Of a stretch of DNA of 64,000 nucleotides, positions 45,103-54,491 are shown piece after piece (position 1 is the first letter of the stretch; every line of letters begins with the position of its first letter). Source of the DNA: an uncultured Bacteroidia bacterium (GTDB taxonomy: Bacteria; Bacteroidota; Bacteroidia; Bacteroidales; UBA932); contig CACZKE010000004.1 in the NCBI GenBank assembly GCA_902781705.1, forward strand, positions 1-64,000. Direction: 5' to 3'. A program made the translations under genes and the position numbers. The notes under the pieces were generated by a model that saw nothing but the letters and a program-made list of their open reading frames with translations, was not told where the DNA came from and did not search any database.

Positions 45103-46017
45103 ATGCGCGTTTTAATTGTCGCCCGTTGCAAGCATGGCCGTTATGCTCCGTTCATCACGGAGCAGGTTGAGGCAATTGAAAAACAGGGCGTCGAATGTCA
45201 GTTTTTCGGGGTTGACGGGAAAGGGATAGCCGGTTATCTCCGGCAGCTTCCGAGGCTCCGGAAAGCCATCCGGGAGTTCCGGCCCGACATCATACACGCC
45301 CATTATGGCTTGTGCGGGTTACTGGCCAATTATCAGCGGAGGATTCCCGTTGTGACCACATACCACGGCAGCGACATCAATGCCCCCCGGGTGCTCCGGC
45401 TTTCAAAACGGAGTATCCGCCGTTCGCGGTTCAACATTTTCGTCTCGCAGAAGAACGTGGACATCGCCCGGCCCCGGAAAGACTATGCCCTGATCCCTTG
45501 TGGCATCAGTCTGGAGGATTATCCGGTCATCGACAAAGCGGAAGCCCGTCGGCTGATGGGGCTGGATCCATCCGGGAAATATGTCCTTTTTGCCGGTGCC
45601 TTCGACAATCCCGTCAAGAATGCATCGCTGGCAAAAGCGGCCATGGAATGTGTCCCCGAAGCGGAACTGCTGGAATTGAAAGGTTATACGCGCACTCAAG
45701 TGGCCACTTTGATGCAGGCAGTCGATGCTTTCCTGATGACGTCTTTCACGGAAGGTTCTCCTCAAGTGATCAAGGAAGCGATGGCTTGTGGATGCCCTAT
45801 CGTGAGTGTGGATGTAGGGGATGTCAGGGAACGGATCGAAGGAATTGACGGTTGCTTTCTGTCTGAAAGGGAACCTGATGCACTTGCCCGGACCATAAAG
45901 AACTCCTTGGCCCATGGTGATAGGACCCAGGGAAGGGCAACCATTGAAAAGAACGGGCTGTCCAACGATATCATCGCCGCCCGCATCATCTCCGTTTACG
46001 AGCGTTTATTGTCATGA
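45103..46017 (+). CDS. Family 4 glycosyltransferase
   Basis: A 304-residue GT-B enzyme: a donor-side segment FTEGSPQVIKEAMACGCPIVSVDVGD (fragments near 210-236) has the E-x7-E signature of GT4. HAHYGLCGLLA and TTYHGSDIN lie in the N-terminal domain. It starts 4 bases after the FkbH-like gene and overlaps the next gene by four bases (ATGA). It is GC-rich compared with the core. Sugar unknown. Confidence 0.87.
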   Translation: MRVLIVARCKHGRYAPFITEQVEAIEKQGVECQFFGVDGKGIAGYLRQLPRLRKAIREFRPDIIHAHYGLCGLLANYQRRIPVVTTYHGSDINAPRVLRLSKRSIRRSRFNIFVSQKNVDIARPRKDYALIPCGISLEDYPVIDKAEARRLMGLDPSGKYVLFAGAFDNPVKNASLAKAAMECVPEAELLELKGYTRTQVATLMQAVDAFLMTSFTEGSPQVIKEAMACGCPIVSVDVGDVRERIEGIDGCFLSEREPDALARTIKNSLAHGDRTQGRATIEKNGLSNDIIAARIISVYERLLS

Positions 46018-47072
46018 GAATCCTTGTCTATCTCGGCCATCCGGCCCATTTCCATAATTACAAGAACACCATTGCCGCACTCAAGGCCCATGGCCATGAG
46101 GTGGAGGTGCTCATCAAGAAAAAGGATATCCTGGAGGACCTGCTCAAGAATGCCGGGATTCCGTATCATAACATCTTGGAGGAGGGACGGAAGGATTCCA
46201 AGGCGAGTATTTTCATGGGAATTGTCAAGCGGGCATGGCGGCTGAACAAGTTTTGCGGCCAGTTCCATCCCGACATCCTGACAGGCTCTAGCGTAGAGAA
46301 TTCGTGGATCGGTCCGCTCCGACATATCCCTGTCATCAATATCGGAGAGGATGATGCCGATGTCGTGCCGAATTATGCGAAGCTGACTTATCCAGGTGCC
46401 AGCGTCATCCTGTGCCCGGAGTCCTGTGATTGTGGTAAATGGGAAGGAAAAGCCGTCAAGTATCCCGGCTATCAGGAGTTGGGCTATCTTCATCCCGAGA
46501 ACTTTACGCCCGATCGAAGTATCGTTGAAAAGTACTTTGACGCGGAGACACCATATTTCCTGATGCGTTTCTCCGGATTGAATGCCCACCATGACGTAGG
46601 AATCCGTGGAATCAACAATAACATTGCGTCCCGACTCATAGAACTCCTTGAACCGCACGGAAGGATTTTCATTACATCCGAGCGTCCTCTTACCCAGCAG
46701 TTTGAAAAGTATCGGATTGCCATCAACCCTTTGGACATCCATCATGTGATGGCGTTTGCCGACCTGTATCTGGGAGATAGCCAGACGATGGCGGCAGAGG
46801 CCGGAGTACTGGGTGTGCCATTTGTCCGGTTCAATGACTTTGTGGGGAAAATCGGGTATTTGAATGAACTGGAGAACAAGTATCAGCTGGGGTTCGGAAT
46901 AACGCCGGATTACGAGGATGCATTGTATGAAACCGTGGAGGGACTGCTTGCAATGCCTGATCGGAAAGCTATCTTCCAGCAGCGTCGGCGGCGCATGCTG
47001 GATGCATCCATCAACTTTGCACAATTCCTGACCAATTATCTGGAGAACTATCCTGTCAAGAAACGTTCATGA
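46014..47072 (+). CDS. DUF354-type putative glycosyltransferase
   Basis: A 352-residue protein with an ILVYLGHPAHFHNYKNTI start (3-20) and GDSQTMAAEAGVLGVPFVRFN near residues 260-280, characteristic of the DUF354 family, a GT-B-fold group related to WecB/MurG-like proteins. It is often found in polysaccharide loci, but its reaction is not established. It overlaps neighbours at both ends by four bases. Confidence 0.75.
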   Translation: MRILVYLGHPAHFHNYKNTIAALKAHGHEVEVLIKKKDILEDLLKNAGIPYHNILEEGRKDSKASIFMGIVKRAWRLNKFCGQFHPDILTGSSVENSWIGPLRHIPVINIGEDDADVVPNYAKLTYPGASVILCPESCDCGKWEGKAVKYPGYQELGYLHPENFTPDRSIVEKYFDAETPYFLMRFSGLNAHHDVGIRGINNNIASRLIELLEPHGRIFITSERPLTQQFEKYRIAINPLDIHHVMAFADLYLGDSQTMAAEAGVLGVPFVRFNDFVGKIGYLNELENKYQLGFGITPDYEDALYETVEGLLAMPDRKAIFQQRRRRMLDASINFAQFLTNYLENYPVKKRS

Positions 47073-47692
47073 AAGACAATCTTCCACTCGAATGGCAAGA
47101 CCTGCCCCGTTATGAGGCTGCCTCCCTATGGGATTCGATGCGGCATTCCGCCCGTGAGCACGGGTATAAATCTTTTCTATGGTTCGGCCTCATCCGGCTC
47201 AAAGACCACTGGTTCAATAATTGGTCCATGCATGCGCCGTGGGGGGGCGTGCGGAAATGGTTGCAGCGGAAACGAGGGGTGAAGATTGGAAAGAACGTGC
47301 ATTGGGGAACGCATGTGGTCGTGGATTATCCGTATCCGAATTTCGTCGTTGTCGAGGATGGGGCTTCAATTTCCGGGAACGATTATTTGTTGGCACATTG
47401 CAAGCCTCTACCTTATCATGAGGCGTGTTCGGAATCTTATGTCGCTCCGGTTATTGTCCATAAGAATGCCTGGATTGCCGTCAATGTGACCATCCTTCCC
47501 GGGGTTGAGATTGGAGAAGGGGCGATCGTTTCGGCGGGAAGTGTCGTGAGCAAGGACATTCCCCCTTTTACCGTTGCGAATGGAAATCCTGCCAAGGTAG
47601 TGGCAGACATCGCCGAAATGGTCCGGAAGAATTATACGCCGGATGAATTTGAACGATTATTGCAAGAGAGAAAAAAGAAATATAAGATTTAA
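47069..47692 (+). CDS. Hexapeptide-repeat acyltransferase
   Basis: A 207-residue left-handed beta-helix acyltransferase. VKIGKNVHWGTHVVVDYPYPN starts the helix after about 65 N-terminal residues. VIVHKNAWIAVNVTILPGVEI and IVSAGSVVSKDIPPFTVANG close it. It lies just before the acyl carrier protein and ketosynthase genes, so the acyl group it transfers may come from that carrier rather than from acetyl-CoA; that is inference. The ORF overlaps the previous gene by four bases. Confidence 0.8.
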   Translation: MKDNLPLEWQDLPRYEAASLWDSMRHSAREHGYKSFLWFGLIRLKDHWFNNWSMHAPWGGVRKWLQRKRGVKIGKNVHWGTHVVVDYPYPNFVVVEDGASISGNDYLLAHCKPLPYHEACSESYVAPVIVHKNAWIAVNVTILPGVEIGEGAIVSAGSVVSKDIPPFTVANGNPAKVVADIAEMVRKNYTPDEFERLLQERKKKYKI

Positions 47693-47697
47693 TCATT

Positions 47698-47925
47698 ATG
47701 GAACTGGAAAAATTTGTCAAGGATTTTGCCGCCCAACTGGATGAAACCGATCCGGAAACGATTACGGCGGAGACGGAGTATAAGAATTTGGATGAATGGA
47801 GCTCGCTGATTGCCTTTGCGGTCATCGCAATGGTGAAAGTGGAGTATGACAAGACCGTTACGGGTGCAGAAATCCGTCACTGCAATACGGTTGGGGATCT
47901 TTTCAATTTGGTGGCAGCCAAATAG
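47698..47925 (+). CDS. Acyl carrier protein
   Basis: A 75-residue acidic protein with the fold and length of an acyl carrier protein. The likely phosphopantetheine serine is S36 in EWSSLIAF (33-40), where standard carriers have DSL. The Asp before the serine is replaced. The C-terminal helix ends in TVGDLFNLVA. It lies directly before a ketosynthase III with no spacing and after a hexapeptide acyltransferase. It is probably a dedicated carrier for glycan acylation and not the fatty-acid AcpP. Confidence 0.82.
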   Translation: MELEKFVKDFAAQLDETDPETITAETEYKNLDEWSSLIAFAVIAMVKVEYDKTVTGAEIRHCNTVGDLFNLVAAK

Positions 47926-48930
47926 ATGGGTGCTTTTCTGAAAGCCATATCCTATTATCTTCCCGAGGATACGCTGACCAACGAAATGCTGGCTGTCGAA
48001 TTCCCCGAGTGGGATGTGGATAAAGTGTATAATAAGGTCGGTGTCCGGAAACGGCATTTGGCTCGTCCTTCCGTGACTGCTGGTGATTTGGCAGAGAAGG
48101 CCGCCAGGAAACTCTTCGATGAGAAAGGTGTAGGTCCTAGCGACATTGACTTTATCATTCTTTGCACACAAAGCCCGGACTTTTTTCTCCCTTCTACGGC
48201 CTGTGTCCTGCAGGACCGCCTGGGCATTCCCACTTCGGCCGGAGCTTTCGATTACAATCTGGGTTGTTCGGGCTGTATTTATGGAATGGCAATGGCCAAA
48301 GGGCTCATTGCTGCGGGTTTGGCTTCCAATGTCCTTTTGCTTACGGCAGAGACTTACACGAAGTACTTGCATCCTTTGGACAAGAGTAACCGTACTATCT
48401 TCGGTGATGCTGCCGCTGCTTGCTTGATTTCCGGGGTCGAAGGCTTTGCCGAGATTGGTGATTTTGTCTTGGGGACGGACGGCTCCGGTGCCTCCAACCT
48501 GATGGTCCGAAGCGGAGCTGCACGGCAGCCGGAAAAGACTGCCCGGGAGTCTGTGGACGATGACGGCCATGTGAACCGGGAGGATTACCTGTATATGAAC
48601 GGGAGTGCCATCTTCAACTTTACGCTGGAAACGGTTCCCCCCTTGATGAAATCGCTTCTCGATAAAAGCGGAATTGAGAAGGCTGATGTGGACTATTATG
48701 TGTTCCATCAGGCCAATAAGTATATGTTGAACACGATTCGGAAAGTTTGCGGAATCCCTGCCGACCGGTTCTATATGGACCTGGAAGATACCGGGAATAC
48801 GGTTTCTTCTACCATCCTGATCGGTTTGAAAGAATGTTTAAGGGCCGGAAAGATTCTTCCTGGGATGGAGGTGATGGCCTGTGGTTTCGGTGTCGGACTT
48901 TCCTATGGAGCTTGCATGTTGCATTTTTGA
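47926..48930 (+). CDS. Ketosynthase III (FabH-like)
   Basis: A 334-residue thiolase-fold enzyme. The catalytic triad is readable: C114 in LGCSGCIYGM, H261 in VFHQANKYM and N291 in EDTGNTVSS. It starts the base after the ACP stop. KASIII enzymes extend an acyl-CoA with malonyl-ACP or transfer acyl groups. With the FkbH-like protein and the dedicated ACP it probably makes a short, unusual acyl chain for an acyltransferase. The substrate is unknown. Confidence 0.83.
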   Translation: MGAFLKAISYYLPEDTLTNEMLAVEFPEWDVDKVYNKVGVRKRHLARPSVTAGDLAEKAARKLFDEKGVGPSDIDFIILCTQSPDFFLPSTACVLQDRLGIPTSAGAFDYNLGCSGCIYGMAMAKGLIAAGLASNVLLLTAETYTKYLHPLDKSNRTIFGDAAAACLISGVEGFAEIGDFVLGTDGSGASNLMVRSGAARQPEKTARESVDDDGHVNREDYLYMNGSAIFNFTLETVPPLMKSLLDKSGIEKADVDYYVFHQANKYMLNTIRKVCGIPADRFYMDLEDTGNTVSSTILIGLKECLRAGKILPGMEVMACGFGVGLSYGACMLHF

Positions 48931-49664
48931 TGATGGACTTTACGCTGGAAAAATACGCCGATCTTCTGGATGCCCTGAAAGCCTACGATTTCGATTCGTT
49001 AGTTCTGCGACATGACGTGGACCTTTTGCCCGGGAACTCCCTCCGGACAGCCCGCATGGAGGCAGAGAAGGGGATGTACGGCATCTTTTTTTTCCGGGCA
49101 GTCCCGGAAAGTTGGGACGAGGGGATCATCTGCGAAATCGCTTCCTTGGGCCACGAAGTCGGGTATCACTATGAATCCCTGACAACCTGCGACGGTGATA
49201 TCGACAAGGCCTATGCGGACTTCTGCAAGAACCTGGAGGCTCTTCGCCAGTTGGTCCCGGTCCGGAGTATCTGCATGCACGGAAGCCCCCGGTCTCCTTA
49301 TGACAGCAAGGATATCTGGAAGAAGTACGATTACAAGGCTCTCGGAATTGATAATGAGCCGTATCTGGACACGGATTTCTCGAAGGTCTTTTACTTAACC
49401 GACACCGGTCGCCGTTGGGATGGTTACAAGGTTAGCGTGCGTGACAAGATCCCTCAGTATCAGGATGAATGGACGGCCAAGGGGTTGACTTTTCATTCGA
49501 CAGACGATGTCATAGACGGACTCCGGCGTGGTGTAATCCCCAAAAGCCTGATGGTAACGGTCCATCCTCAGCGCTGGAACCCTTTCGGGCTTGTGTGGTG
49601 CAAGGAGATGCTGCTGCAAAATGCAAAGAATATAGTTAAAAGAGTAATTGTCAAGAATAAATGA
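48930..49664 (+). CDS. Polysaccharide deacetylase-like protein (NodB-type fold)
   Basis: A 244-residue protein (start 48930 overlapping the previous stop, TGATG; the ORF's upstream ATG at 48747 lies in the ketosynthase gene). It shows VLRHDVDLLPGN (25-36) and GHEVGYHYES (74-83), which correspond to the first metal motif and the His-rich motif of NodB-type deacetylases. A late VTVHPQRWN segment is seen. The usual TFDDG is RHDVD here. It may deacetylate an N-acetyl sugar or be a structural relative with another role. It precedes wecC by a small gap. Confidence 0.68.
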   Translation: MMDFTLEKYADLLDALKAYDFDSLVLRHDVDLLPGNSLRTARMEAEKGMYGIFFFRAVPESWDEGIICEIASLGHEVGYHYESLTTCDGDIDKAYADFCKNLEALRQLVPVRSICMHGSPRSPYDSKDIWKKYDYKALGIDNEPYLDTDFSKVFYLTDTGRRWDGYKVSVRDKIPQYQDEWTAKGLTFHSTDDVIDGLRRGVIPKSLMVTVHPQRWNPFGLVWCKEMLLQNAKNIVKRVIVKNK

Positions 49665-50869
49665 TCAACGTTATCGGCCTCGGCTATATCGGCCTTCCTA
49701 CGGCCCTCATGCTGGCTTCCCATGGGGTGGAAGTCATTGGGACGGATTATAATAAAGAACTTGTCGCCACGCTGAATGCGGGGAAGACGACCTTCAAGGA
49801 AGATGGTCTGGACGAACTGTTTGCCGCTGCTGTCAAGGGCGGGATCAAGTTCACGACCGAGTACCAGAAGACGGATATGTACATCGTTTCCGTCCCCACA
49901 CCGTATGACAAGTTCTCCAAGAAGGTGGATCCTTGCTATGTGGTCGCCGCGGTGACGCAGGTGCTGGCGGCCTGCCCGGACGGGGCTACGGTAGTGATCG
50001 AGAGTACCATCTCTCCGGGGACTATTGATAAGTCCGTCCGTCCGGTGATCGCCGAGAGCGGCAAGCAAGTGAATCTGGTCCACGCTCCCGAGCGCATCAT
50101 CCCGGGCAACATGGTCTATGAGCTTCTGCACAACAACCGCACGATCGGTGCCGATGACAAGGCGGTGGGGGAGAAGGTAAAGGCATGCTATGCCAGCTTC
50201 TGCCAGGGTGAAATCGTGGTCACTGATATACGGACGGCCGAAATGACCAAGGTCGTGGAGAACACGTTCCGGGCCGTGAACATCGCCTTTGCCAATGAAC
50301 TCGCCCGCATCTGCCGGCACGACAATATGGACGTGTACGAGATCATCCGCATCTGTAACATGCACCCGCGGGTGAACATCCTGCAGCCTGGTCCCGGCGT
50401 GGGTGGCCACTGCATCAGCGTGGACCCGTGGTTCCTGGTGGGCGACTATCCCAGCCTTGCCAAGGTTATCGACGAGTCCATGAAGACCAACGACGGCCAG
50501 CCCGCCTTCGTCCTGAACCGCATCTACGAGATTATGAAGGAGAACGGTATCACGGACACCCGCCGCGTCGGTCTCTATGGCCTGACGTATAAGGAGAATG
50601 TAGATGACGTTCGCGAAAGCCCGACCCTGCAGCTGCTTGAGTGCCAGGAAAAGCATCTGGCTGAGCCGTTGAAAGTGTACGATCCTTTGATTGAAAAGGA
50701 CATCGTAAAGAACCAGTATCACGACCTCGATGTATTCCTTGCCGATCTGGACATGGTCGTTGTGATGGTGAAGCACGACCAGATCAAGGGCTGCTGGGAC
50801 AAGTTGAAAGACAAAGTTATTCTGGATTGCCATAACATCTGCCCACTGGAAGGTGTGTATCATATTTAG
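49661..50869 (+). CDS. wecC: UDP-N-acetyl-D-mannosamine dehydrogenase (WecC-like)
   Basis: A 402-residue nucleotide-sugar 6-dehydrogenase. It has VIGLGYIGLPTALMLA (4-19) for NAD, a VVIESTISPGT segment, and TAEMTKVVENTFRAVNIAFANEL with PRVNILQPGPGVGGHCISVDP (fragments spanning about residues 188-260), where the Cys is catalytic. These features match WecC, which makes UDP-ManNAcA, and distinguish it from UDP-glucose dehydrogenases. A WbpA-like role (oxidising UDP-GlcNAc) is possible, since WbpA is otherwise missing for the WbpB/E/D route. The codons are GC-rich. Confidence 0.85.
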   Translation: MINVIGLGYIGLPTALMLASHGVEVIGTDYNKELVATLNAGKTTFKEDGLDELFAAAVKGGIKFTTEYQKTDMYIVSVPTPYDKFSKKVDPCYVVAAVTQVLAACPDGATVVIESTISPGTIDKSVRPVIAESGKQVNLVHAPERIIPGNMVYELLHNNRTIGADDKAVGEKVKACYASFCQGEIVVTDIRTAEMTKVVENTFRAVNIAFANELARICRHDNMDVYEIIRICNMHPRVNILQPGPGVGGHCISVDPWFLVGDYPSLAKVIDESMKTNDGQPAFVLNRIYEIMKENGITDTRRVGLYGLTYKENVDDVRESPTLQLLECQEKHLAEPLKVYDPLIEKDIVKNQYHDLDVFLADLDMVVVMVKHDQIKGCWDKLKDKVILDCHNICPLEGVYHI

Positions 50870-50882
50870 AGTGGAAGCATAA

Positions 50883-52322
50883 ATGCTCTTCAACTCCATA
50901 GAATTCGCCATCTTCCTGCCGATAGTGTTTCTGCTCTATTGGTTCGTGTTTAACAAGAACCTGAAGTTGCAGAACCTGTTCGTCGTAGTGGTGTCCTACA
51001 TCTTTTATGGGTGGTGGGACTGGCGGTTCCTGTTTTTGATCGCATTTACCTCTGCATGCAGTTTTGCTGCGGGCCTCCTGATTGACAGATACCGGGAGAC
51101 GCCTGGGAAAGCGAGAACGGTCAATCTCCTCAACATTGTCATCAATCTGCTTATTCTGGGCGTTTTCAAGTATTACGATTTCTTCGTCACTTCTTTTGCA
51201 GATCTGTTTCTTGGCGGGAATACGGACGGATTACTCCTGAAGGTGATTCTCCCGGTGGGCATCAGTTTCTATACGTTTCAGGCGCTCAGTTATTCCATTG
51301 ACGTGTATCGCGGTAAGTTGGAACCGACCCGCGATATTGTTCAGTTTTTCGCTTTCGTCAGTTTCTTTCCGCAACTCGTTGCCGGTCCTATCGAACGGGC
51401 GACTAACTTGTTACCGCAGTTTGCGACAGCCCGTACGTTCAAGTATGAAGATGGAGTGGACGGTCTTCGGCAGATCCTATGGGGGCTGTTCAAGAAAATG
51501 GTGGTGGCTGATAACTGCGCCATCTATGTGGACCAGGTTTTCTCTACCTACCAGAATCACAGCGGGAGTACGCTTCTGCTGGCCGCCGTTTTCTTCGCTT
51601 TCCAGATTTACGGGGATTTCTCCGGCTATTCCGACATAGCCATCGGAACGTCCAAACTCTTTGGAATTAAGCTGATGCGGAATTTCAATGTTCCGTATTT
51701 CAGTCGGGATATCGCTGAATTCTGGCGTCGTTGGCACATTTCCCTGACCACTTGGTTCCGGGATTATGTCTATATCCCCCTGGGTGGCAGCCGTTGCTCC
51801 AAGGCGAAGATTGTCCGCAATACCTTTGTCATATTCCTCCTCAGTGGTTTCTGGCATGGGGCGAACTGGACATTCATCGTATGGGGTGCCTATCATGCTT
51901 TGCTTTTCCTGCCGCTGATTCTGCTGGGCAAGAACCGCAAGTATCGGAATACCGTTGCCGAGGGACGCCTCTATCCTTCGTTGAAAGAGACCGGTCAAAT
52001 GCTATTGACCTTCTTTTTAGTCACCATTGGATGGATTATCTTCCGGGCTGAAAGTATCGAACAATCGTTAGCTATTTTCTCCAGGATAGTTCATGGCCCT
52101 TTCTTCACGGTCCCCTGGATTGACAGCCCGACTTTTATGCTGAAATTGGTCATTGCTTTGCCGGTTTTGCTTGTTTTGGAGTGGAGCGGACGCAATAAGG
52201 AGTGCCCCATCAAATTCGTGCATACAGGAAAGATATACCGTTGGGTCATTTATTCAGCGTTGTCTGTCGCCATTTTCGCTTTCGGAACTACTTCAGAGAG
52301 TTTCATCTATTTTCAGTTTTAA
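50883..52322 (+). CDS. MBOAT-family membrane O-acyltransferase
   Basis: A 479-residue multi-membrane protein of the AlgI/DltB family. It has FFPQLVAGPIERA, QIYGDFSGYSDIAIG, the conserved His H285 in FWRRWHISLTTWFRDYVYIPLGG (fragments spanning about 279-302) and the catalytic His H325 in SGFWHGANW. It moves acyl groups across the membrane onto the exported glycan. The next gene encodes an SGNH-type partner and starts in its stop codon, as in AlgI/AlgJ and DltB/DltD pairs. Confidence 0.9.
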   Translation: MLFNSIEFAIFLPIVFLLYWFVFNKNLKLQNLFVVVVSYIFYGWWDWRFLFLIAFTSACSFAAGLLIDRYRETPGKARTVNLLNIVINLLILGVFKYYDFFVTSFADLFLGGNTDGLLLKVILPVGISFYTFQALSYSIDVYRGKLEPTRDIVQFFAFVSFFPQLVAGPIERATNLLPQFATARTFKYEDGVDGLRQILWGLFKKMVVADNCAIYVDQVFSTYQNHSGSTLLLAAVFFAFQIYGDFSGYSDIAIGTSKLFGIKLMRNFNVPYFSRDIAEFWRRWHISLTTWFRDYVYIPLGGSRCSKAKIVRNTFVIFLLSGFWHGANWTFIVWGAYHALLFLPLILLGKNRKYRNTVAEGRLYPSLKETGQMLLTFFLVTIGWIIFRAESIEQSLAIFSRIVHGPFFTVPWIDSPTFMLKLVIALPVLLVLEWSGRNKECPIKFVHTGKIYRWVIYSALSVAIFAFGTTSESFIYFQF

Positions 52323-53269
52323 TGAGTGCGTTTTTAAAAAGGGTTCTTGCGTTCTTTTTGCTGATGGCATTTCTGGCTGTTTTGGCTGATATTTGTGTCA
52401 GCCATGGGTTAAGAAGAACAGAAAGGGGCCATTTTTATACCATGAATGCGTTGATGAATCAGAAAATGGATGCAGATATTGTCGTTTTGGGAAATAGCCG
52501 GGCATCTGGTTCCTATCATCCATTGGTTTTGGATACAGTTCTGCATGTCAATTCCAGAAATTTAGGGGTGTCTGGACAACCATTTGGGGTCAGTTGGCTT
52601 CGTTGGGAACTGTATAGAAGGAATAACACACCTCCCAGGCTTCTGATTATCAATATTGATTACAATGAATTAGGAATGATATCGAACGGATTCGAAAGGG
52701 AACAGTATTATCCTTATATGTCCGATACTTTAGTAGAGCCGTATCTAAATCTGTACGGTTTTTCCTGGGCTGACAGACACGTCCCGATGTACCGTTATCG
52801 CGGCGATTATAAGCTTATCAGCATTGGTTTAGGAGAGTTCCTCAGGATTCGGCACGATACAAAAGGGAATTACATTAAGGGCTATTCTAATCCGGATGAA
52901 AAATGGAACGGTAAGAATCTTGAAGACAAGTTGAAACAAGGAGATATTAAAGGGAACTGTGATCTCCAAGCTGCCTTCCTTCTGGAAAAGTTGTTGAAAC
53001 AATCGAAAGAGGATGGATTTCAGGTATTGTTTGTCTATGCGCCATTGTTTGAACGGTTGAAAAAGCATTTGGATGAAGCAGATGCTCTTCAAGTTTATCA
53101 AGATTTAGCCAATCGGTATAATGTCCCTATCCTAGATTTGTCTCAAATGTATTTTTGTTCGGATTCAAGTTTTTTTAGGGATGCGAATCATTTAAATAGA
53201 GAGGGGGCTCGCCTGTTTACTCTAAACCTTGCCCATGCTATTGATTCTTTGGAACTCTTAAAAGAATAA
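52322..53269 (+). CDS. SGNH/GDSL-like partner of the MBOAT acyltransferase
   Basis: A 315-residue membrane-anchored protein. The N-terminal hydrophobic helix ([20 protein letters not shown]) leads to an SGNH-like domain outside the membrane, with the Ser nucleophile S59 in [11 protein letters not shown] and the D287/H290 pair in DANHLN. Start 52322 overlaps the MBOAT stop (TAATG). By analogy with AlgJ, AlgX and DltD it would transfer acyl groups to the polymer. It is AT-richer than its neighbour. Confidence 0.78.
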   Translation: MSAFLKRVLAFFLLMAFLAVLADICVSHGLRRTERGHFYTMNALMNQKMDADIVVLGNSRASGSYHPLVLDTVLHVNSRNLGVSGQPFGVSWLRWELYRRNNTPPRLLIINIDYNELGMISNGFEREQYYPYMSDTLVEPYLNLYGFSWADRHVPMYRYRGDYKLISIGLGEFLRIRHDTKGNYIKGYSNPDEKWNGKNLEDKLKQGDIKGNCDLQAAFLLEKLLKQSKEDGFQVLFVYAPLFERLKKHLDEADALQVYQDLANRYNVPILDLSQMYFCSDSSFFRDANHLNREGARLFTLNLAHAIDSLELLKE

Positions 53270-53271
53270 TT

Positions 53272-54453
53272 ATGAAAAGAGTATTGTTGGTTTTCGGAAC
53301 CCGGCCAGAGGCCATCAAGATGTGCCCGCTTGTCAAGGAGTTCCAGAAATATCCGCAGGATTTTGAAACGGTTGTGTGTGTGACGGGGCAGCATCGGGAG
53401 ATGCTGGACCAGGTGCTGGACATCTTTGGCGTGAAGCCGGATTACGACCTGAATATCATGAAGCAGGGGCAGGACCTGTATGACGTCACGGCACGGGTGC
53501 TGACCGGGATGCGGGATGTCCTGGACGCCGTGAAACCGGATGTGGTGCTGGTCCATGGGGACACGACTACTTCGATGGCAGCAGCGATTGCGGCATTCTA
53601 TCGGCAGATTCCGGTGGGGCATGTCGAAGCAGGTCTTCGGACGCATAACCTGTACAGTCCCTGGCCGGAGGAGATGAATCGGCAGGTGACGGGACGGATT
53701 GCAGAGTATGACTTCGCGCCGACTCCGCTCAGCCGGCAGAATCTATTGGATGAGGGCGTTCCTGAGGAAAGGATAACGGTGACAGGGAATACGGTGATCG
53801 ATGCGCTGCATTGGGTGGTGGAGAATGTGCTTGCCATGGGTTATGTTCCGAAAGATCCTTCAGTCGCCGCGCTCCTTCAGGATGACAGACGCAAGGTTCT
53901 CATTACCGGTCACCGGCGCGAGAATTTCGGCGAAGGGTTCATCAGCATGTGTACGGCAATCCGGGACCTGGCCTGGAAATATCCCGAGGTGGATTTCGTG
54001 TATCCGATGCATTTGAATCCGAATGTGCGGAAAGCGGTCAAGGAGGTTTTCGGAGAGATGGCCGATCAGGTCGGCCATGACGGAGATGGGAGCAGCCATG
54101 ACAGGAACGTCATTCCCGGATCGACCGGGAATCTGCATTTCATCGAGCCATTGGATTATTTGGATTTCGTGTATCTGATGTCGCGAAGTTATATTGTTTT
54201 GACTGATTCTGGCGGTATCCAGGAGGAGGCGCCGGGACTGGGAAAGCCGGTGCTGGTGATGCGGGATACGACGGAGCGTCCGGAGGCATTGGAGGCCGGA
54301 ACGGTGAAACTGGTAGGAACGGATTATGGCCGGATTTTCATGGAGGTGTCCCGGCTTTTGGATGATTCGGACGCTTATGATGCCATGAGTCACGCGGTAA
54401 ATCCTTATGGGGATGGAAAGGCGTGCCCCAGAATAGTAGAAAAGTTGAAATAA
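53272..54453 (+). CDS. wecB: UDP-N-acetylglucosamine 2-epimerase (WecB-like)
   Basis: A 393-residue GT-B-fold epimerase. It has [15 protein letters not shown] (6-20), [54 protein letters not shown] and [10 protein letters not shown], all family signatures. It interconverts UDP-GlcNAc and UDP-ManNAc and feeds WecC for ManNAcA. A WbpI-like role on diacetamido-uronate is an alternative. It is strongly GC-rich. A -7 promoter-like site directly follows its stop. Confidence 0.9.
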   Translation: MKRVLLVFGTRPEAIKMCPLVKEFQKYPQDFETVVCVTGQHREMLDQVLDIFGVKPDYDLNIMKQGQDLYDVTARVLTGMRDVLDAVKPDVVLVHGDTTTSMAAAIAAFYRQIPVGHVEAGLRTHNLYSPWPEEMNRQVTGRIAEYDFAPTPLSRQNLLDEGVPEERITVTGNTVIDALHWVVENVLAMGYVPKDPSVAALLQDDRRKVLITGHRRENFGEGFISMCTAIRDLAWKYPEVDFVYPMHLNPNVRKAVKEVFGEMADQVGHDGDGSSHDRNVIPGSTGNLHFIEPLDYLDFVYLMSRSYIVLTDSGGIQEEAPGLGKPVLVMRDTTERPEALEAGTVKLVGTDYGRIFMEVSRLLDDSDAYDAMSHAVNPYGDGKACPRIVEKLK

Positions 54454-54459
54454 TTTGTG

Positions 54460-54467
54460 TATATTTG
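54460..54467 (+). promoter_or_regulatory. Bacteroidota-type -7 element before wza
   Basis: TATATTTG seven bases after the wecB stop and about 25 bases before the wza start. No good TTTG is seen at the expected -33 position, so the promoter is probable, not certain. It would give wza/wzc an internal start. Confidence 0.5.
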
Positions 54468-54491
54468 CAAGATTGTAAAAACATGATAGTT

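Noticed and set aside
49661-50869. Assignment as UDP-glucose dehydrogenase
   Set aside because: The TAEMTKVVENTFRAVNIAFANEL-type segment fits UDP-ManNAc dehydrogenases better.
52202-53269. Start at 52202 for the SGNH partner
   Set aside because: The extension overlaps the MBOAT gene by 120 bases; 52322 gives the membrane anchor and TAATG coupling.
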